The position numbers were made by a program, and so were the translations under genes. Shown piece by piece: positions 1 through 9,780 of a stretch of DNA of 64,000 nucleotides. How positions within the stretch are numbered: position 1 is the stretch's first letter; each line of letters begins with the position of its first letter. The DNA lies in the NCBI RefSeq assembly GCF_000317675.1, contig NC_019776.1:1364001-1428000 (forward strand). Reading direction: 5' to 3'. The notes beneath the pieces are model-generated. The model was given only the letters and a program-made list of their open reading frames with translations. It did not search any database and was not told where the DNA came from. The stretch comes from Cyanobacterium aponinum PCC 10605 (GTDB taxonomy: Bacteria; Cyanobacteriota; Cyanobacteriia; Cyanobacteriales; Cyanobacteriaceae).

Positions 1-447
1 CCCGTTTCGAGCTTAGACTTACTAGCAACTGCGGCTATTAATGCTCAAATGATAGTTGATTTAAGTAAAATTTATCAACATCCTCTATCTCTCAATCAAG
101 CACAACAAATATCTTTAACATTGGCTAAAGTAATGCTTAAGTTAGGCATTGTGGAAATTTCTAGTCAAACCATTAGTGCTATTTTGAAGACCAACATGAT
201 AACCTTTGTCGCAGGGGGATTAATTCAAGGTATTAGTGCCGCCTATCTAACTCGTGTTTGTGCTTTGAGTTTAATTGAATATTATGAAGTGGCGGACTTT
301 ACTGTTAATGACAACATAAATATTAGTAAATTAAAAGAGAAAATACAACTAATTTTTGAGCAGAATAAAGAAAATAATTTCTTGAATCAATTTGTTAAAA
401 AGACATCTTTATTACTAACCTCAGTTCAGCCTAAGAGTATTGGATAA
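1..447 (+). CDS. DUF697 family membrane protein, C-terminal part (5' truncated by window edge)
   Basis: The reading frame is open from base 1, so the true start lies outside the window. The visible 148 residues resemble the C-terminal DUF697 region found behind Era/YcjF-like GTPase domains in cyanobacteria. The segment near residues 1-20 (SSLDLLATAAINAQM) and a glycine/alanine-rich hydrophobic stretch (FVAGGLIQGISAAYL) are typical of that domain. A charged helix and a polar tail follow. The GTPase part, if present, is upstream. The family assignment rests on the overall pattern and is moderately sure; cellular role unknown. Confidence 0.7.
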   Translation, partial: PVSSLDLLATAAINAQMIVDLSKIYQHPLSLNQAQQISLTLAKVMLKLGIVEISSQTISAILKTNMITFVAGGLIQGISAAYLTRVCALSLIEYYEVADFTVNDNINISKLKEKIQLIFEQNKENNFLNQFVKKTSLLLTSVQPKSIG

Positions 448-667
448 GGGCAAATAAATATTCGGTATTACCTTAGTTTTACTTAGGATTGCCAAAAGGG
501 CAAAGGGCAAAGGGCAAAGGGCAAACCCCCCTTTATCCCCCCTCGAGAGGGGGGAGGGCAAAGGTAAATAGGTTATAGTTGATTATAAATAATAAAAAAC
601 ACCTGACACCTGCAACCTGAAACCTGAAACCTATTTTATAGCTCCGAACTCCAAACACTGAAGCTAT
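448..667. repeat. Intergenic heptamer tandem repeats
   Basis: The spacer between the DUF697 gene and fabH contains four tandem GGGCAAA units near 494-525. A hairpin-like CCCCCC..GGGGGG inverted repeat follows at about 536-553. Imperfect ACCTGAA/ACCTGCA units occur at 599-633. No coding potential is visible. Such short tandem repeats recur in most intergenic gaps of this window. Confidence 0.8.
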
Positions 668-1666
668 TTAAAATCCCCAGCGAAAAACTGTTGCTCCCCA
701 TGTTAAACCTGCACCAAATCCAGAGGTAACGATGGTGTCCCCCGTTCTAATTTTTCCTTTGCTAACGGCTTCATCTAAAGCTATGGGAATAGATGCGGCG
801 GAGGTATTGCCATATTCGCTCAGATTTGAGATTACTTTCCATTTGGGGATATTAAGTCTTTCGGCTACTGCATCGAGTATTCTTTGGTTTGCCTGATGAA
901 GAATCAACCAATCTATCTTTTCTGTGGTTAAGTCTGCTTTGTAAAGAGCTTTTTCTATGACTTCGGGAACTTTATTGACGGCAAAACGATAAACTTCTCT
1001 TCCATTCATCGTAATGGGGTTATATTTTCCCTGAGTAACTTGATGATTATTACCTAATTTTTGAGTTTCTCCTGTAAAGGCAAGATTCAGACAACCGTTA
1101 AGTGTTCCGTTACTACACATTTCAAAGCCTAACAGGTTATCTTTTTCCTCGCTACTTTGACAGACTACTGCCCCAGCACCATCACCAAATAAGACACAAG
1201 TAGTGCGATCGCTCCAATCAACCCAACGAGATAAGCAATCAGCACCCACCACAAGGATATTCTGATAAACTCCATTGCGTAAAAATTGGGAAGCAGTATT
1301 TAAAGCAAAAACAAATCCTGAACAAGCGGCAGTTAAATCAAAAGCAACAGCACGGGAAGCCCCTAACATTCCTTGAACTTTACTAGCACTACCAAACAGA
1401 TCATCTGGAGTTGAAGTTGCTAATATAATCATATCAATGTCTTCGGAGGTTAAACCCGCATTGAGAATAGCTTTTTCCCCGGCTTTCACCGCTAAATCAC
1501 AAAGAGATTCAGAGGAACAAATATGGCGTTTTTGAATACCTGTACGAGTTTTAATCCAATCGTCAGAAGTATCAACTATTTTGCTTAAATCGTGATTATC
1601 TAGGATTTGTGGGCTAGTGGCTGAACCGCTACTGATGATCGTTACCCCTCGTTTTATTTGCTCCAA
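668..1666 (-). CDS. fabH: beta-ketoacyl-ACP synthase III (FabH)
   Basis: Condenses acetyl-CoA with malonyl-ACP to start type II fatty acid synthesis in the cytoplasm. The 332 residues match the usual family length. The Cys-His-Asn triad is visible as TAACSGF (catalytic Cys, about residue 114), HQANQRI (His) and YGNTSAAS (Asn). The N-terminal VDTSDDWIKTRTGI motif, which forms part of the CoA pocket, is also clear. The start gives the normal N-terminus GVTIISSGS. The gene stands alone on the minus strand and is divergent from the downstream histidine kinase. fabD lies about 14 kb away. Confidence 0.97.
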   Translation of the reverse strand: MEQIKRGVTIISSGSATSPQILDNHDLSKIVDTSDDWIKTRTGIQKRHICSSESLCDLAVKAGEKAILNAGLTSEDIDMIILATSTPDDLFGSASKVQGMLGASRAVAFDLTAACSGFVFALNTASQFLRNGVYQNILVVGADCLSRWVDWSDRTTCVLFGDGAGAVVCQSSEEKDNLLGFEMCSNGTLNGCLNLAFTGETQKLGNNHQVTQGKYNPITMNGREVYRFAVNKVPEVIEKALYKADLTTEKIDWLILHQANQRILDAVAERLNIPKWKVISNLSEYGNTSAASIPIALDEAVSKGKIRTGDTIVTSGFGAGLTWGATVFRWGF

Positions 1667-1817
1667 TGATTTTCTCCTTTTTTGCGATGATGTTAATTAT
1701 TAATTATCGATTATTATGGTTTTATATTAATTATTTAGACTATCATACCACCCTACTTTCACAACAGCGATAAAATGGTTTTAGATGGATTTTGATAACT
1801 AGGAAAAGTTAAAGCTA

Positions 1818-3038
1818 ATGAAAATCGCTCCCTTACCTAACAACGAGTCTGAGCGAATTGAAGCCCTATTAAGATACGATATTTTGGACACGGAATTTGA
1901 AAAAGCCTATGATGAGATTACTCAATTAGCCGCCGCCATTTGTGGCACTCCTGTCGCTTTGATTAGTTTCATAGATGGCGATCGCCAGTGGTTCAAATCA
2001 AAAAAAGGCATAGAGCCAAGAGAAACCCCCAGAAATATAGCCTTTTGCTCCCACGCCATTCTCGATACAGAAATATTTATTGTTGAAGATGCCTCTCAAG
2101 ATGAACGCTTTGCCGATAATCCCTTAGTTTTAGAAGACCCTCCTCATATCCGTTTTTATGCAGGAGCGCCTTTAATTACACCAGATGGGTTTGCATTGGG
2201 GACATTATGCGCCATTGATTCTCAACCACGTTGTTTAACAGAGGAACAATTAAATTCTCTACGAATACTCGCAAAACAAGTTGTTACCCAGTTAGAGTTA
2301 AGATTAGCAATGAAAACTCTACAGAATTACTCTCAAGAATTAAAAGAATTAAATGCTAGTAAAGATAAATTTTTTTCTATTATTGCTCATGATTTAAAAT
2401 CCCCTTTTAACACAATTTTAGGATTCGCTGAGGTTCTTAAAAATAATGCCTTAGAACTTACAAAAGAGGAGATAGAAGAATTGGCAGGGGAAATATATAA
2501 TTCTGGGAAAAATGCCTTTAAATTATTACAAAATCTTTTACACTGGTCTAGGTTAGAAACAGGGAAAATGCAGATTAATCCCGAAATATTAAATCTTAAT
2601 AAATTAATTGAGGAAGTTTTATTAATTGTTAACCCAATGGCGAAGGAAAAAAATATTCAAATTAACACTAATTTTTCAACTAATAATTTTACAGTGAAAT
2701 GGGACTATAATATGTTAGTTTCTACTATCCAAAATTTATTAACTAATGGTATTAAATTTACTCCTTCAGGAGGGCAAATTACCATTGAATTGGAAGAAAA
2801 AGAATCTCAAATACAGATAAATATTATTGATAATGGGGTAGGAATGACAGAAAAACAACTGGAAAATTTATTTAAAATTGATTGCTGTCAAACAACGGAA
2901 GGAACATCAGGAGAAATAGGCACAGGACTAGGCTTATTATTATGTAAGGAGTTCGTCGAAAAAAATGGAGGTCAAATTTGGGTTGAATCTCAAATCAATC
3001 AGGGATCAACTTTTTCTTTTACTATTCCATTGAATTAA
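1818..3038 (+). CDS. GAF-domain sensor histidine kinase
   Basis: Cytoplasmic two-component kinase of 406 residues without membrane segments. An N-terminal GAF domain (about 20-165) contains the [16 protein letters not shown] and FCSHAIL signatures common in cyanobacterial GAF kinases. A HisKA dimerisation helix follows with the phospho-acceptor His in [10 protein letters not shown] (about residue 191). The ATPase domain then has the N box (LLTNGIKFT), G1 (DNGVGM) and G2 (GTGLGL). The last Asn-x-x residue of the N box is Gly (NGIK) rather than the more usual Ala. No chromophore-binding Cys motif is evident. No response regulator is adjacent, so its partner is unknown. Confidence 0.93.
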   Translation: MKIAPLPNNESERIEALLRYDILDTEFEKAYDEITQLAAAICGTPVALISFIDGDRQWFKSKKGIEPRETPRNIAFCSHAILDTEIFIVEDASQDERFADNPLVLEDPPHIRFYAGAPLITPDGFALGTLCAIDSQPRCLTEEQLNSLRILAKQVVTQLELRLAMKTLQNYSQELKELNASKDKFFSIIAHDLKSPFNTILGFAEVLKNNALELTKEEIEELAGEIYNSGKNAFKLLQNLLHWSRLETGKMQINPEILNLNKLIEEVLLIVNPMAKEKNIQINTNFSTNNFTVKWDYNMLVSTIQNLLTNGIKFTPSGGQITIELEEKESQIQINIIDNGVGMTEKQLENLFKIDCCQTTEGTSGEIGTGLGLLLCKEFVEKNGGQIWVESQINQGSTFSFTIPLN

Positions 3039-3753
3039 CGCTCTTTTAAGAATTAATAAAAATTTAAATTAATGGGTCTTAGCTTAACTGGAAAAATAAT
3101 TTTGGTTCTTCTACAATGGTTATGATAAATTAAGAGAAAATAACTTCTATAACCTTTATTGAATAGTGTTTATAGTAAAATAAAAACTAAAAGTTTATAA
3201 ATTATTATTTAATAATCCCCTATTGCCTCTTGCCTGTTCAGGGTTTTTTCAAAGTCAGGGCAAAATTATCTTGCCCTCACCCCCAACCCCTCTCCCACAG
3301 TAGAGGGGAGCGTTTTTTCTTAATAATTGATTAATTAACACTTAAAAACTCCTGTATCTGTTCTGACGGGGAGACAATGAAACTGCAGTGAGGGTAGGTT
3401 TTAGGTTTCAGGTTTCAGGTTGCAGGTTTTAAATACATGAGCAGTATTTTGTATTTACGAAATAAATAGCCAGACATATTATCTCAAAATGTTGATAATC
3501 CAATAGTTTTGCCTATTATTTGAACCATTGAGTAAATAGAGATAATGATAAATATTAGTGGAGACAAAACCTAACACCTAACACCTGCTACCTGCTACCT
3601 ATAAGGTTTTTAGAGTTATTGTCCCCCCTTAAGGTATCTGTTACTATTTGTTAGTTTCAAAAATTGATATTTTTGAGAATGAAAAAACCCTGTTTGCCTT
3701 TCAGCCTACCCTAACTAATAATTTACATACTCAAACTGATAGAACAGTTTATT
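3039..3753. other. 715-bp intergenic region with repeats, no gene
   Basis: No credible reading frame is visible. The spacer holds TTTCAGG/TTGCAGG heptamers at 3395-3430 and TAACACC/TGCTACC heptamers at 3566-3603. A segment at 3102-3131 closely resembles 14025-14056 (TTCTTCTACAATGG versus CTCTTCTACAGTAG). A terminator-like hairpin lies at 3287-3318. The region separates the GAF kinase from the convergent sucC-like gene. Confidence 0.7.
3287..3318 (+). terminator. Possible rho-independent terminator
   Basis: A 7-bp GC-rich stem (CCCCTCT with AGAGGGG, 8-base loop) is followed by four bases and then six T. It lies about 250 bp downstream of the GAF kinase stop, so it may end that transcript. The surrounding CCCTCACCCCCAACCCC sequence looks like part of a dispersed repeat, so the hairpin could be incidental. 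Confidence 0.35.
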
Positions 3754-4950
3754 TTAATCTTTAAGGATTATTTGTAAGATTTTATCTAAATTATTATCGA
3801 TCTTAATTGGTAGTAAATTTAAGGATTCTTGCTCTGACAATAAATGAGGAGAAAAGGTTCTGATAGACCATTGAATACATCTATACAAATTATTTGTTTT
3901 TTGTTTTGATTTTGGTGTTTCGTTCCATAGGCGAGTACCCGTTGGTCTTTCTTCTCTATCTTGAGATATTAACTCTTTATAGTTAATTTCTTCTTGGTGA
4001 GATTTTTTGATTTCCTCGATTAAAGCATCAACAAAATTATCTTGATTGGAATGAGTAATTATTATTTTTTTTACCGATGTATTTTCAATAATTTGTCTAA
4101 AAACTTGATTTATATTAGATGTCCAAAATTGTTGATTTTTATGAGTTAGAACATATAATTTTTGAGTAAAAATATTTTTGCCTTCTAAGTGATTTAAAAT
4201 AAAAATAGCCTCATCAATACTATCAGAAATAATGACAATATCACTTTTATTATTAATTTCTAAACAAGAATAAACTGTGGATAAAAATTGATCTTTGTTT
4301 AAATATTTTAATAAATTAGGATGTCTGTTTAAACTATCATCGTTAATTCTAATTTTGCCATCTAGTGCCATTACTTCACCATTATTTTTCACCCCAAGAG
4401 GATTAATTTCTATAATATCAAGATCATTTTGGATGAATAAATCATACATTTTTTCAATGATGGCGGTGACTGGTGCGATCGCTTTTTTTTTCAAATTCAT
4501 TTTCATAACTAAATGACGGGCATGGAATGGCAAAAACTCCTCTTCAATCACACAAGTTTGTAAATTATCTAAAAGAATTTCAACATTAATCCCTCCCTGA
4601 GAAGACCCCATTAAAACAGGTTTTTTAAGGACATAATCAAACATAATCCCCAAAAATATCTCGTTTTCCACATCATAGCGACTCTCTGCCAAAATTACCT
4701 TGGGATATTCTCCCTCTATGGATAAATTAAATAAAGATTGAGCAACGGCGATCGCATCTATGGTATTCTCAACAAAACGTACACCCCCAAATTTAGCTCT
4801 ACCACTAACTAAAACTTGAGATTTTAAGACGATGGGGTAATGAATATGTAAATTTTTTAATTCACTAGGGTCAGCAATTGACTGAGAAGGTAATACTGGG
4901 ATACCAACTTGGGAAAATAATTCTTTAGCTTGATATTCTAATAAGTCCAT
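3754..4950 (-). CDS. Succinate-CoA ligase beta-subunit-like protein (ATP-grasp)
   Basis: The N-terminal 240 residues follow SucC: MDLLEYQAKELFSQVGIPV, then VLKSQVLVSGRAKFGGVRF in place of the canonical GGRGKAGG loop, and EINPLGV for the metal-binding Glu/Asn. In ordinary SucC these bind ATP and drive succinyl-CoA formation with the SucD alpha subunit. The C-terminal half does not look canonical. I cannot see the GGI-containing CoA-ligase loop, and the region around DREERPTGTRLWNE is unfamiliar. No sucD is adjacent. It may be a cyanobacterial SucC variant or a paralogue with changed function, so I leave the symbol empty. Confidence 0.75.
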   Translation of the reverse strand: MDLLEYQAKELFSQVGIPVLPSQSIADPSELKNLHIHYPIVLKSQVLVSGRAKFGGVRFVENTIDAIAVAQSLFNLSIEGEYPKVILAESRYDVENEIFLGIMFDYVLKKPVLMGSSQGGINVEILLDNLQTCVIEEEFLPFHARHLVMKMNLKKKAIAPVTAIIEKMYDLFIQNDLDIIEINPLGVKNNGEVMALDGKIRINDDSLNRHPNLLKYLNKDQFLSTVYSCLEINNKSDIVIISDSIDEAIFILNHLEGKNIFTQKLYVLTHKNQQFWTSNINQVFRQIIENTSVKKIIITHSNQDNFVDALIEEIKKSHQEEINYKELISQDREERPTGTRLWNETPKSKQKTNNLYRCIQWSIRTFSPHLLSEQESLNLLPIKIDNNLDKILQIILKD

Positions 4951-5028
4951 TAAAGAAACAATCCATAGAAAATAGTTTCATTTTAACCCGAGTAGTTGGG
5001 TTCGGGGTTAGGAAAAAGGTTTCAGGTT

Positions 5029-5094
5029 TCAGGTTTTAGAAGAAAGTAATGAGTAATGAGTAATTATCAACTATTCACTATTCACTATTCACTA
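5029..5094. repeat. Dispersed repeat family C, copy 1
   Basis: A segment beginning CAGGTTTTAGAAGAAAGTAA, followed by TGAGTAA units and tandem CTATTCA heptamers. Closely similar copies lie at 41747-41818, 44404-44472 and 54477-54536. It is intergenic, between crtH and the sucC-like gene. Confidence 0.8.
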
Positions 5095-5129
5095 ATTGCT
5101 TTGTCTTAATTCCTAATTCCTAATTGAAT

Positions 5130-6620
5130 CTAATATCCCAAATCCACAGCAATACGATGGGCGCAACTGAAACCAGAAAACGCAACCGCATTCAAACCCT
5201 GCCCCGGAAATGTACTATCTCCCACACAATATAAATTTTTAATAGAAGTACGATTGAAAGGCATTGATAATAAACCTAAAAGACGACGGGCAGGAATAGG
5301 CCCATAAGTACCGTTTATTCTTCCTAAGAAGCGTCTATGAGTGCGAGGAGTGCCAATTTCCATATAGTCTAACCCCGCATCTAAACCGGGAAAAATCTTT
5401 TCTAAACGTTCAATTAAACGCCCTGCCGCTTCTTCTTTCTTGAATTCATATTGTTTCGGGGTTAATCCTTGCCAATAATCCATCGAACTGGGGGTAAAAG
5501 TATGAATGATATGGTAGCCTGATGGTGCTAAACTGCGATCGAGGAGAGTTGGAATAGAAACAAAAATAGTTCCCTGTTCAGCTTCTAAGTTGTTCCAATC
5601 CTCTAAAATAATGTGATGACATTCAGGATTATTTTCTAACACTTTAGCTTCAACTCCCAAGTGTAAACTCAAAAAACTAGGAGATTGACGATAATTCTGT
5701 TGCCACTTAACCTCTTTTTTCGGTTTTTTATTCTCTATCAACTTCTCAAAAGTATCCCAACGGGTAGCATTAGATACAATTCTTTGAGCATAATATTCTT
5801 TTCCATTTGCCAATCTCACCCCAATGGCTTCATGGTTTTCCACAATGATTTCTGTAACTCTCGCCTGATATTTTATTTCTCCCCCTAGCTTTTCTAAACC
5901 TTCTGCCAAAGTTTCCCCGATTTTGCCTACTCCACCTTTAGGATAATTAATTCCACCATAATGCCGATCAGAAAATACCATTCCCGCATTTATCATCGGA
6001 GTTAAGTCAGCCGGTACAACAGACCAACAATAACACTCCATATCAATAAATTTTAATAACTCAGGATTTTTGATATACTTGCGAGCAACATCACCGACAT
6101 TTAAAGGTAAATATTTAACTAAACTTAAACAAGCAAGGGGTTTTTGGAAGAAAACACGAGTTAAGTAGCGAATTTCCTCTAAGGAAAGCAATTCCATGGA
6201 GTTAAGAGCGTTAAAAACAGCCCAACACTCATCATAAAATTTTCTAATCCCTTCTTTTTCGTCAGGAAAATAGTTATATAATTCCTCTAAAAATAAATCA
6301 TAGTCCCGATGCACTTTCAAATCGAGATTATTGGGTAAATGATAGTGTATTTGAACTGGATCAGGGATAGTCTCCATTTTCATATTGACAGCATCTAAAG
6401 CACGAGTTAACAAATTTGTTGTGCCTTCAGTGCCAAAACCAAATATCATTGAAGCACCAACATCGAAGCGATAACCCTGACTCTCAAAATACCCTGCACT
6501 ACCTCCCGGAATGAGATAACGTTCTAACACCAGAACTTTAACTCCTTTTGCGGCTAACTGAGTGGCTGTCACTAAACCACCTATACCCGAACCAATTACA
6601 ATTACATCATACTGATTCAT
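5130..6620 (-). CDS. crtH: Carotenoid cis-trans isomerase (CrtH/CRTISO type)
   Basis: FAD-dependent isomerase that converts poly-cis lycopene to all-trans lycopene in carotenoid synthesis, acting at the membrane. It has 496 residues, the length expected for the cyanobacterial enzyme. The N-terminal dinucleotide-binding motif [11 protein letters not shown] and the [20 protein letters not shown] block define the phytoene-desaturase/CRTISO superfamily. The C-terminal FAD motif is [20 protein letters not shown]. The [12 protein letters not shown] segment is characteristic of CrtH rather than the desaturases. It is a single gene on the minus strand with repeat-filled flanks. Confidence 0.95.
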   Translation of the reverse strand: MNQYDVIVIGSGIGGLVTATQLAAKGVKVLVLERYLIPGGSAGYFESQGYRFDVGASMIFGFGTEGTTNLLTRALDAVNMKMETIPDPVQIHYHLPNNLDLKVHRDYDLFLEELYNYFPDEKEGIRKFYDECWAVFNALNSMELLSLEEIRYLTRVFFQKPLACLSLVKYLPLNVGDVARKYIKNPELLKFIDMECYCWSVVPADLTPMINAGMVFSDRHYGGINYPKGGVGKIGETLAEGLEKLGGEIKYQARVTEIIVENHEAIGVRLANGKEYYAQRIVSNATRWDTFEKLIENKKPKKEVKWQQNYRQSPSFLSLHLGVEAKVLENNPECHHIILEDWNNLEAEQGTIFVSIPTLLDRSLAPSGYHIIHTFTPSSMDYWQGLTPKQYEFKKEEAAGRLIERLEKIFPGLDAGLDYMEIGTPRTHRRFLGRINGTYGPIPARRLLGLLSMPFNRTSIKNLYCVGDSTFPGQGLNAVAFSGFSCAHRIAVDLGY

Positions 6621-6736
6621 ACTTTCTGTTCGATCTTAAAACTTTCCCTCTAATCTCCCTTTTACCAGTTTAGCGGTTTATGGTCTCAAAAAAAGCCGTA
6701 TTTATCCCTAAATTCTCACTTCTCAAAAACAATATT

Positions 6737-6800
6737 AACCTTAGTTCGGTTTAAGAATATCGAATAAGGTTAGGTGTCAGGTTTCAGGTGGTAGGGGTTG
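6737..6800. repeat. Dispersed repeat family A, copy 1
   Basis: The core TTCGGTTTAAGAATATCG is followed by AATAAGGTTAGGTGTCAGG and heptameric TTTCAGG units. Further copies lie at 14066-14127, 17900-17953, 41624-41695 and 44271-44326, all in the same orientation on the plus strand. Confidence 0.85.
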
Positions 6801-6855
6801 AATATATTCAAATCTTACGGGAAATTTCTTTTTTATCTTAACTCCGAACTTCTGT

Positions 6856-6882
6856 AAGAGCGAACGGCCATTCGCCCCTAAC
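6856..6882. repeat. Dispersed palindromic repeat family B, copy 1
   Basis: A hairpin-forming sequence centred on GGCCATTCGCC. More symmetric copies occur at 41718-41745 and 44376-44403, and a diverged copy at 27159-27187. Confidence 0.75.
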
Positions 6883-7237
6883 TAACTCTGAACTCAAATG
6901 ATTGCCCTTTTCGTCATCACTCTATGGATAGATAAAAATTTATCCCAAACTCAGGTTATATTAACCTCAGTTGTTGAGCAAAATATTATTTTAGGGATGC
7001 TTCGAGTTTCAGGTGGTAGGTTTTGAGGAAATATTGGATGAACATTTATCAGTCAATTGAACTAATTACCATCCTTTACCATCAAAAAAGTACAGTTTTT
7101 AACAATCAATACAAGGAAATAAAAGATAAATCATGTAAAATAAGTTTTGTCTTAGATTTTAATAAACTTTAATCAATATATACTATTTTAAATTGTTTAT
7201 ATATTCCTCAAAATTAGTTTGAATAAGTAATCATCAA

Positions 7238-7699
7238 ATGTTAAATAAAATAATTTCTTGGCTAAATGATTTTTTCAAAGATAGAAATTTCATGAAGCTA
7301 ATTCATATTACCGAAAATTTAGTCTCTAAGGTTCTTTCTATTGCTTTAATAATAGTTATCTTTGTTTCTATTTTTGATTTAATTTTAGTCCTATCTCAAG
7401 ATTTATTTGTGCAAGAGCCTGTCGGTTTTTTCAATGTTACTTTAATTGAAATTTTTGGCTTTTTTCTAAATGTGTTGATTGCTCTAGAATTATTAGAAAA
7501 TATAACTGTTTATATAAGAAAGCACGTCGTGCAGTTGGAGTTGGTATTAACAACAGCCTTAATTGCAGTGGCAAGAAAAATTATTATTTTTGATACTAGC
7601 AAATATGATAAAGTCGATCTAATAGCTCTTGGTTTTGCAACCCTTTGCTTAGCGTTAAGTTATGGAATAATTTGTTATATTCACAAAAGAAAAGTTTAA
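7238..7699 (+). CDS. PsiE family membrane protein
   Basis: A 153-residue protein with four predicted membrane helices, roughly residues 32-52, 67-87, 95-115 and 125-145. The central VTLIEIFGFFLNVLIALELLENI segment and the following VQLELVLTTALIAVARKIII are the hallmarks of the phosphate-starvation-inducible PsiE family. The biochemical function of that family is unknown. The gene stands alone, preceded by AT-rich DNA. No Pho box could be identified with confidence. Confidence 0.85.
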   Translation: MLNKIISWLNDFFKDRNFMKLIHITENLVSKVLSIALIIVIFVSIFDLILVLSQDLFVQEPVGFFNVTLIEIFGFFLNVLIALELLENITVYIRKHVVQLELVLTTALIAVARKIIIFDTSKYDKVDLIALGFATLCLALSYGIICYIHKRKV

Positions 7700-8094
7700 A
7701 TTTATTAGTTGTTTGAACTGAAAATAGCTGTAAATCTGAAACCTATTACCTTAAACTTGAAACCTACCCAAATCGAAAGGTATTGCTCAAGAACTGAGGT
7801 TAGCAATACATCATTGCCTTATAATTGAATTTAGTCTATATGGGGATTTCAATGTGTTCAAAATATTCAGAACATTAGACAAATTTTATTGGCAATTAAA
7901 TTTATATTAGACCTCTCCATAAATTATTTTTCGTTGGCTCGTAGTAAGGGCTTCAGCCCTTAAAATGTCTATTATTGGAGATGTCTATTGTTTAATATTT
8001 ACTGGTTTCTAGGTAAACAAATGACCAGAAACTGAGTATTAAATTCAACTTTTACCCCTTAACTATATATATATTAATTAATAATTTGTAACCG
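7700..8094. other. 395-bp intergenic region, no gene seen
   Basis: The region contains degraded ACCTGAA-type heptamers at about 7735-7775 and otherwise AT-rich sequence. An imperfect inverted repeat lies around 7940-7965 (GTAAGGGCTTCAGCCCTTA). No reading frame or RNA gene is recognisable. It presumably carries the cysS promoter near its right end. Confidence 0.6.
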
Positions 8095-9534
8095 ATGAGT
8101 TTAACTTTATATAATACCCTTACCAAGCAAGAAGAAGAATTTAAGCCTTCTAATCCAGAAAGAGTAACGATGTATTGCTGTGGAATTACCGCTTATGATT
8201 ATTGTCATTTAGGTCATGCTCGTACTTGTATCATTTGGGATGTAGTGAGACGTTATTTGACTTGGAGAGGTTATAAAGTTAAATACATTCAAAACTTTAC
8301 GGATATTGATGACAAAATTCTCAATCGAGCAAAGGCAGAAAATACAACTATGGAAGAGGTGGCTGAACGTTTTATTCAAGCCTATTTTGAGGATATGGAA
8401 AAATTGAATGTACAAAAAGCGGATTCTTATCCTCGTGCGACTCATACTCTTGATGGAATTAAAAGGTTAATTTGGGAATTGGAGGAGAAAGGTTTTGCTT
8501 ACGAGGCTCAAGGGGATGTTTATTATTCAGTAAGTAAGTTTCAAAGTTATGGTAAGTTGTCTGGGAGAAACTTAGATGATTTACAGGCGGGGGCAAGTGG
8601 TAGAGTTAATATTCAAGATCAGATTAAGCAGGAGTCTTCTGATTTTGCCCTCTGGAAAAGTGCTAAACCTGATGAGCCTAGTTTCGAGTCTCCTTGGGGT
8701 AAGGGGCGCCCGGGGTGGCATATTGAATGTTCGGCGATGGTTAGGGATAATTTAGGTGAAACTATTGATATTCACGTGGGGGGAAGTGATTTAATTTTTC
8801 CTCACCATGAAAATGAGATAGCCCAATCGGAGGCGGTAACAGGTAAACCTTTGGCTCGTTATTGGCTACATAATGGCATGGTTAAGGTGGAAGGAGAAAA
8901 AATGTCTAAATCTTTGGGTAATTTTATTACTATTAGGGATTTATTGGCTAAATATGACCCCATGGCGGTGCGTTTATTTATTCTTCAGGCGAATTATCGT
9001 AAACCTCTTGATTTTACTGATGGGGCGATGGAAGCGGCAACAAATGGTTGGCACACTTTAATGGAAGGTTTAAATTTTGGCTATAAGTATGGCAAGGATT
9101 TAGATTGGACATTAGAAGGACATATTCAAGAAATCCCTTCTGTAAAGGATGATTTTTCTCAGGCGGTGGATCAAGATTTTAATTTTGCTTCGGGTTTAGC
9201 CGTCTTATTTGAGTTAGCTAAGGAGTTACGCAAAGAGGGAAATTTATTAAGTCATGAAGGTAGAATAAGTCAAAATTCAGAGGATTTGGAGCGTAAATGG
9301 CATACTTTAGTTAATTTGGCTCAAGTTCTGGGTTTAGAAGCGAAGTTTGATCAATCTCTTTCTGTCTATTCTCAAATTAGTGATCAAGAAATTGAAGATT
9401 TAATTTCTCAAAGAACTATAGCACGTCAAAATAAAAACTATCAAGAGAGCGATCGCATCCGAGATTTACTGAAAGAGAAAGGAGTTACCCTTGTAGATGT
9501 GGGCAAAGGGGAGACAAAATGGCATAGAGATTAA
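8095..9534 (+). CDS. cysS: Cysteinyl-tRNA synthetase
   Basis: Charges tRNA-Cys in the cytoplasm. The 479 residues are typical of the bacterial enzyme. Class I signature motifs are present: HLGHARTC (HIGH) near residue 37-43 and KMSKSLGN (KMSKS) near residue 268. The zinc ligands are recognisable in MYCCGITAYD, GWHIECSAM and HHENEIAQSE. The C-terminal helical domain ends in RIRDLLKEKGV..D. The start lies next to the family N-terminus MSLTLYNTLTKQ. It is monocistronic. Confidence 0.98.
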   Translation: MSLTLYNTLTKQEEEFKPSNPERVTMYCCGITAYDYCHLGHARTCIIWDVVRRYLTWRGYKVKYIQNFTDIDDKILNRAKAENTTMEEVAERFIQAYFEDMEKLNVQKADSYPRATHTLDGIKRLIWELEEKGFAYEAQGDVYYSVSKFQSYGKLSGRNLDDLQAGASGRVNIQDQIKQESSDFALWKSAKPDEPSFESPWGKGRPGWHIECSAMVRDNLGETIDIHVGGSDLIFPHHENEIAQSEAVTGKPLARYWLHNGMVKVEGEKMSKSLGNFITIRDLLAKYDPMAVRLFILQANYRKPLDFTDGAMEAATNGWHTLMEGLNFGYKYGKDLDWTLEGHIQEIPSVKDDFSQAVDQDFNFASGLAVLFELAKELRKEGNLLSHEGRISQNSEDLERKWHTLVNLAQVLGLEAKFDQSLSVYSQISDQEIEDLISQRTIARQNKNYQESDRIRDLLKEKGVTLVDVGKGETKWHRD

Positions 9535-9780
9535 TTTTGACAAAGGTATTGTCAATTCTTTAAGGATTAATCTACCCCGAAAATTTCATCTTTAACTTAG
9601 GTGAAGATAATAGTGAGAAATGAGGAATAAAAAAAGCTGATAGAAAAAACTGATAAAATTGATTAATTAAAACTAAGCAAGATTGAACAATAATAATTTG
9701 AATTTTAATGACATACTAAAAAACTCAATAATGATACTAGCTACCTAATTTTATTCTTTTAAATCTCTTTTAATAAAACC

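Larger units (their letters stand above)
6621..7237. other. 617-bp intergenic region with dispersed repeats
   Basis: No gene is visible. The gap holds a copy of repeat family A (6737-6800), a family B palindrome (6856-6882), and a segment at 6903-6959 closely matching 54572-54622 (family D). Short TTTCAGG units occur at 7005-7025. The last 200 bases are plain AT-rich DNA upstream of the PsiE-like gene and probably contain its promoter. Confidence 0.7.

Noticed and set aside
494-525. CRISPR-like spacing of short repeats
   Set aside because: The units are contiguous 7-mers without spacers, so these are slippage repeats, not CRISPR.
4295-4516. Plus-strand frame inside the sucC-like gene
   Set aside because: It is an antisense shadow with biased hydrophobic content and no start context or homology.
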